The notes beneath the pieces were generated by a model that was not told where the DNA came from, ran no database searches, and saw only the letters and a list, made by a program, of their open reading frames with translations. The translations under genes were made by a program, and so were the position numbers. Below are positions 20,434 through 20,555 of a stretch of 20,555 bases of DNA, piece by piece. The first letter of the stretch is position 1, and each line of letters begins with the position of its first letter. The DNA comes from Clostridiales bacterium (lineage in GTDB: Bacteria; Bacillota; Clostridia; Oscillospirales; Oscillospiraceae), in NCBI GenBank assembly GCA_019418625.1, contig DYBL01000054.1, positions 1 through 20,555 on the forward strand, written 5' to 3'.

Positions 20434-20555
20434 ATGAAACTGAGCGAACTGTCTCCCGCCGAAGGTTCTGTCCGCCAGGCTTACCGCAAGGGCCGGGGTG
20501 CCGGTTCCGGCAACGGCAAGACCGGCGGCCGCGGCCCTTGCGGTAAGCCTGGCGG
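20434..20555 (+). CDS. rplO: 50S ribosomal protein L15 (uL15), 5' part only
   Basis: First 40 codons of L15, running off the window. MKLSELSPAEGSVRQAYRKG, then RGAGSGNGKTGGRG, matches the family N-terminus. After GGRG the family normally continues with a conserved HKGQxARSGG-type segment. Here it reads PCGKPG, and these bases are the inverted copy of upstream sequence. The last eight or so codons should therefore not be trusted. AAGGAGGC precedes the ATG, 14 nt after rpmD. Confidence 0.9.
   Translation, partial: MKLSELSPAEGSVRQAYRKGRGAGSGNGKTGGRGPCGKPG
20472..20555. repeat. Perfect 24-bp inverted repeat at the window's right end
   Basis: Left arm 20472-20495 (begins CCGCCAGGCTTACC) and right arm 20532-20555 (ends GGTAAGCCTGGCGG) are exact reverse complements. 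They are separated by 36 nt. The right arm ends at the last base, so the repeat may extend beyond. Both arms fall in rplO coding sequence. Confidence 0.97.

Noticed and set aside
1..20555. Mobile elements, CRISPR arrays, prophage or defence genes
   Set aside because: No transposase or integrase motifs, spaced direct repeats or phage structural genes were seen. The amidase alone is not evidence of a prophage.

Overview
The window looks like chromosomal DNA from a GC-rich clostridial Firmicute, most likely an Oscillospiraceae gut-type organism. The evidence is Shine-Dalgarno sites of the AGGAGG type before nearly every gene, SLH-domain and lipoprotein surface proteins, RNase Y, an archaeal-type prolyl-tRNA synthetase, a zinc-type S14 and the contiguous S10-spc ribosomal protein order. 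The taxonomic placement is inference. No mobile element, CRISPR array, tRNA or rRNA gene was found.

Left part (1-9287). A MacB-type ABC exporter (3' end of the ATPase gene, then the permease) is followed closely by a secreted SLH-domain protein and a hairpin terminator. Then come a YhcH/TabA-family gene, a bidirectional terminator, a minus-strand RlmI-type 23S rRNA methyltransferase, a plus-strand amidase with an SH3 domain, RNase Y behind a strong promoter and a ~125-nt leader, a terminator shared by convergent genes, and a minus-strand lipoprotein of unknown function.

Right part (9353-20555). proS has its own near-consensus promoter. Its terminator hairpin overlaps a near-consensus promoter that fires into a ~285-nt, heavily structured leader. 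The S10-spc operon follows: rpsJ-rplC-rplD-rplW-rplB-rpsS-rplV-rpsC-rplP-rpmC-rpsQ-rplN-rplX-rplE-rpsN-rpsH-rplF-rplR-rpsE-rpmD-rplO, cut at the right edge. Genes in the operon are normally 0-23 nt apart.

The most interesting structure is three large breaks in that tight packing: the leader (11012-11297), the rpsJ-rplC gap (139 nt) and the rpsN-rpsH gap (180 nt). All three fold by eye into good helices and are probably cis-acting translational or attenuation control elements. The rpsN-rpsH element contains an irregular helix that reproduces the core of the S8 binding site of 16S rRNA helix 21, directly upstream of the S8 gene. This suggests S8 feedback control at a place different from the E. 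coli spc operon. The S10 leader contains an internal terminator-like hairpin, suggesting attenuation.

The last 24 bases are a perfect inverted copy of bases 60-84 nt upstream, and they break the expected L15 protein sequence. This looks like a fold-back assembly artefact at a contig end.
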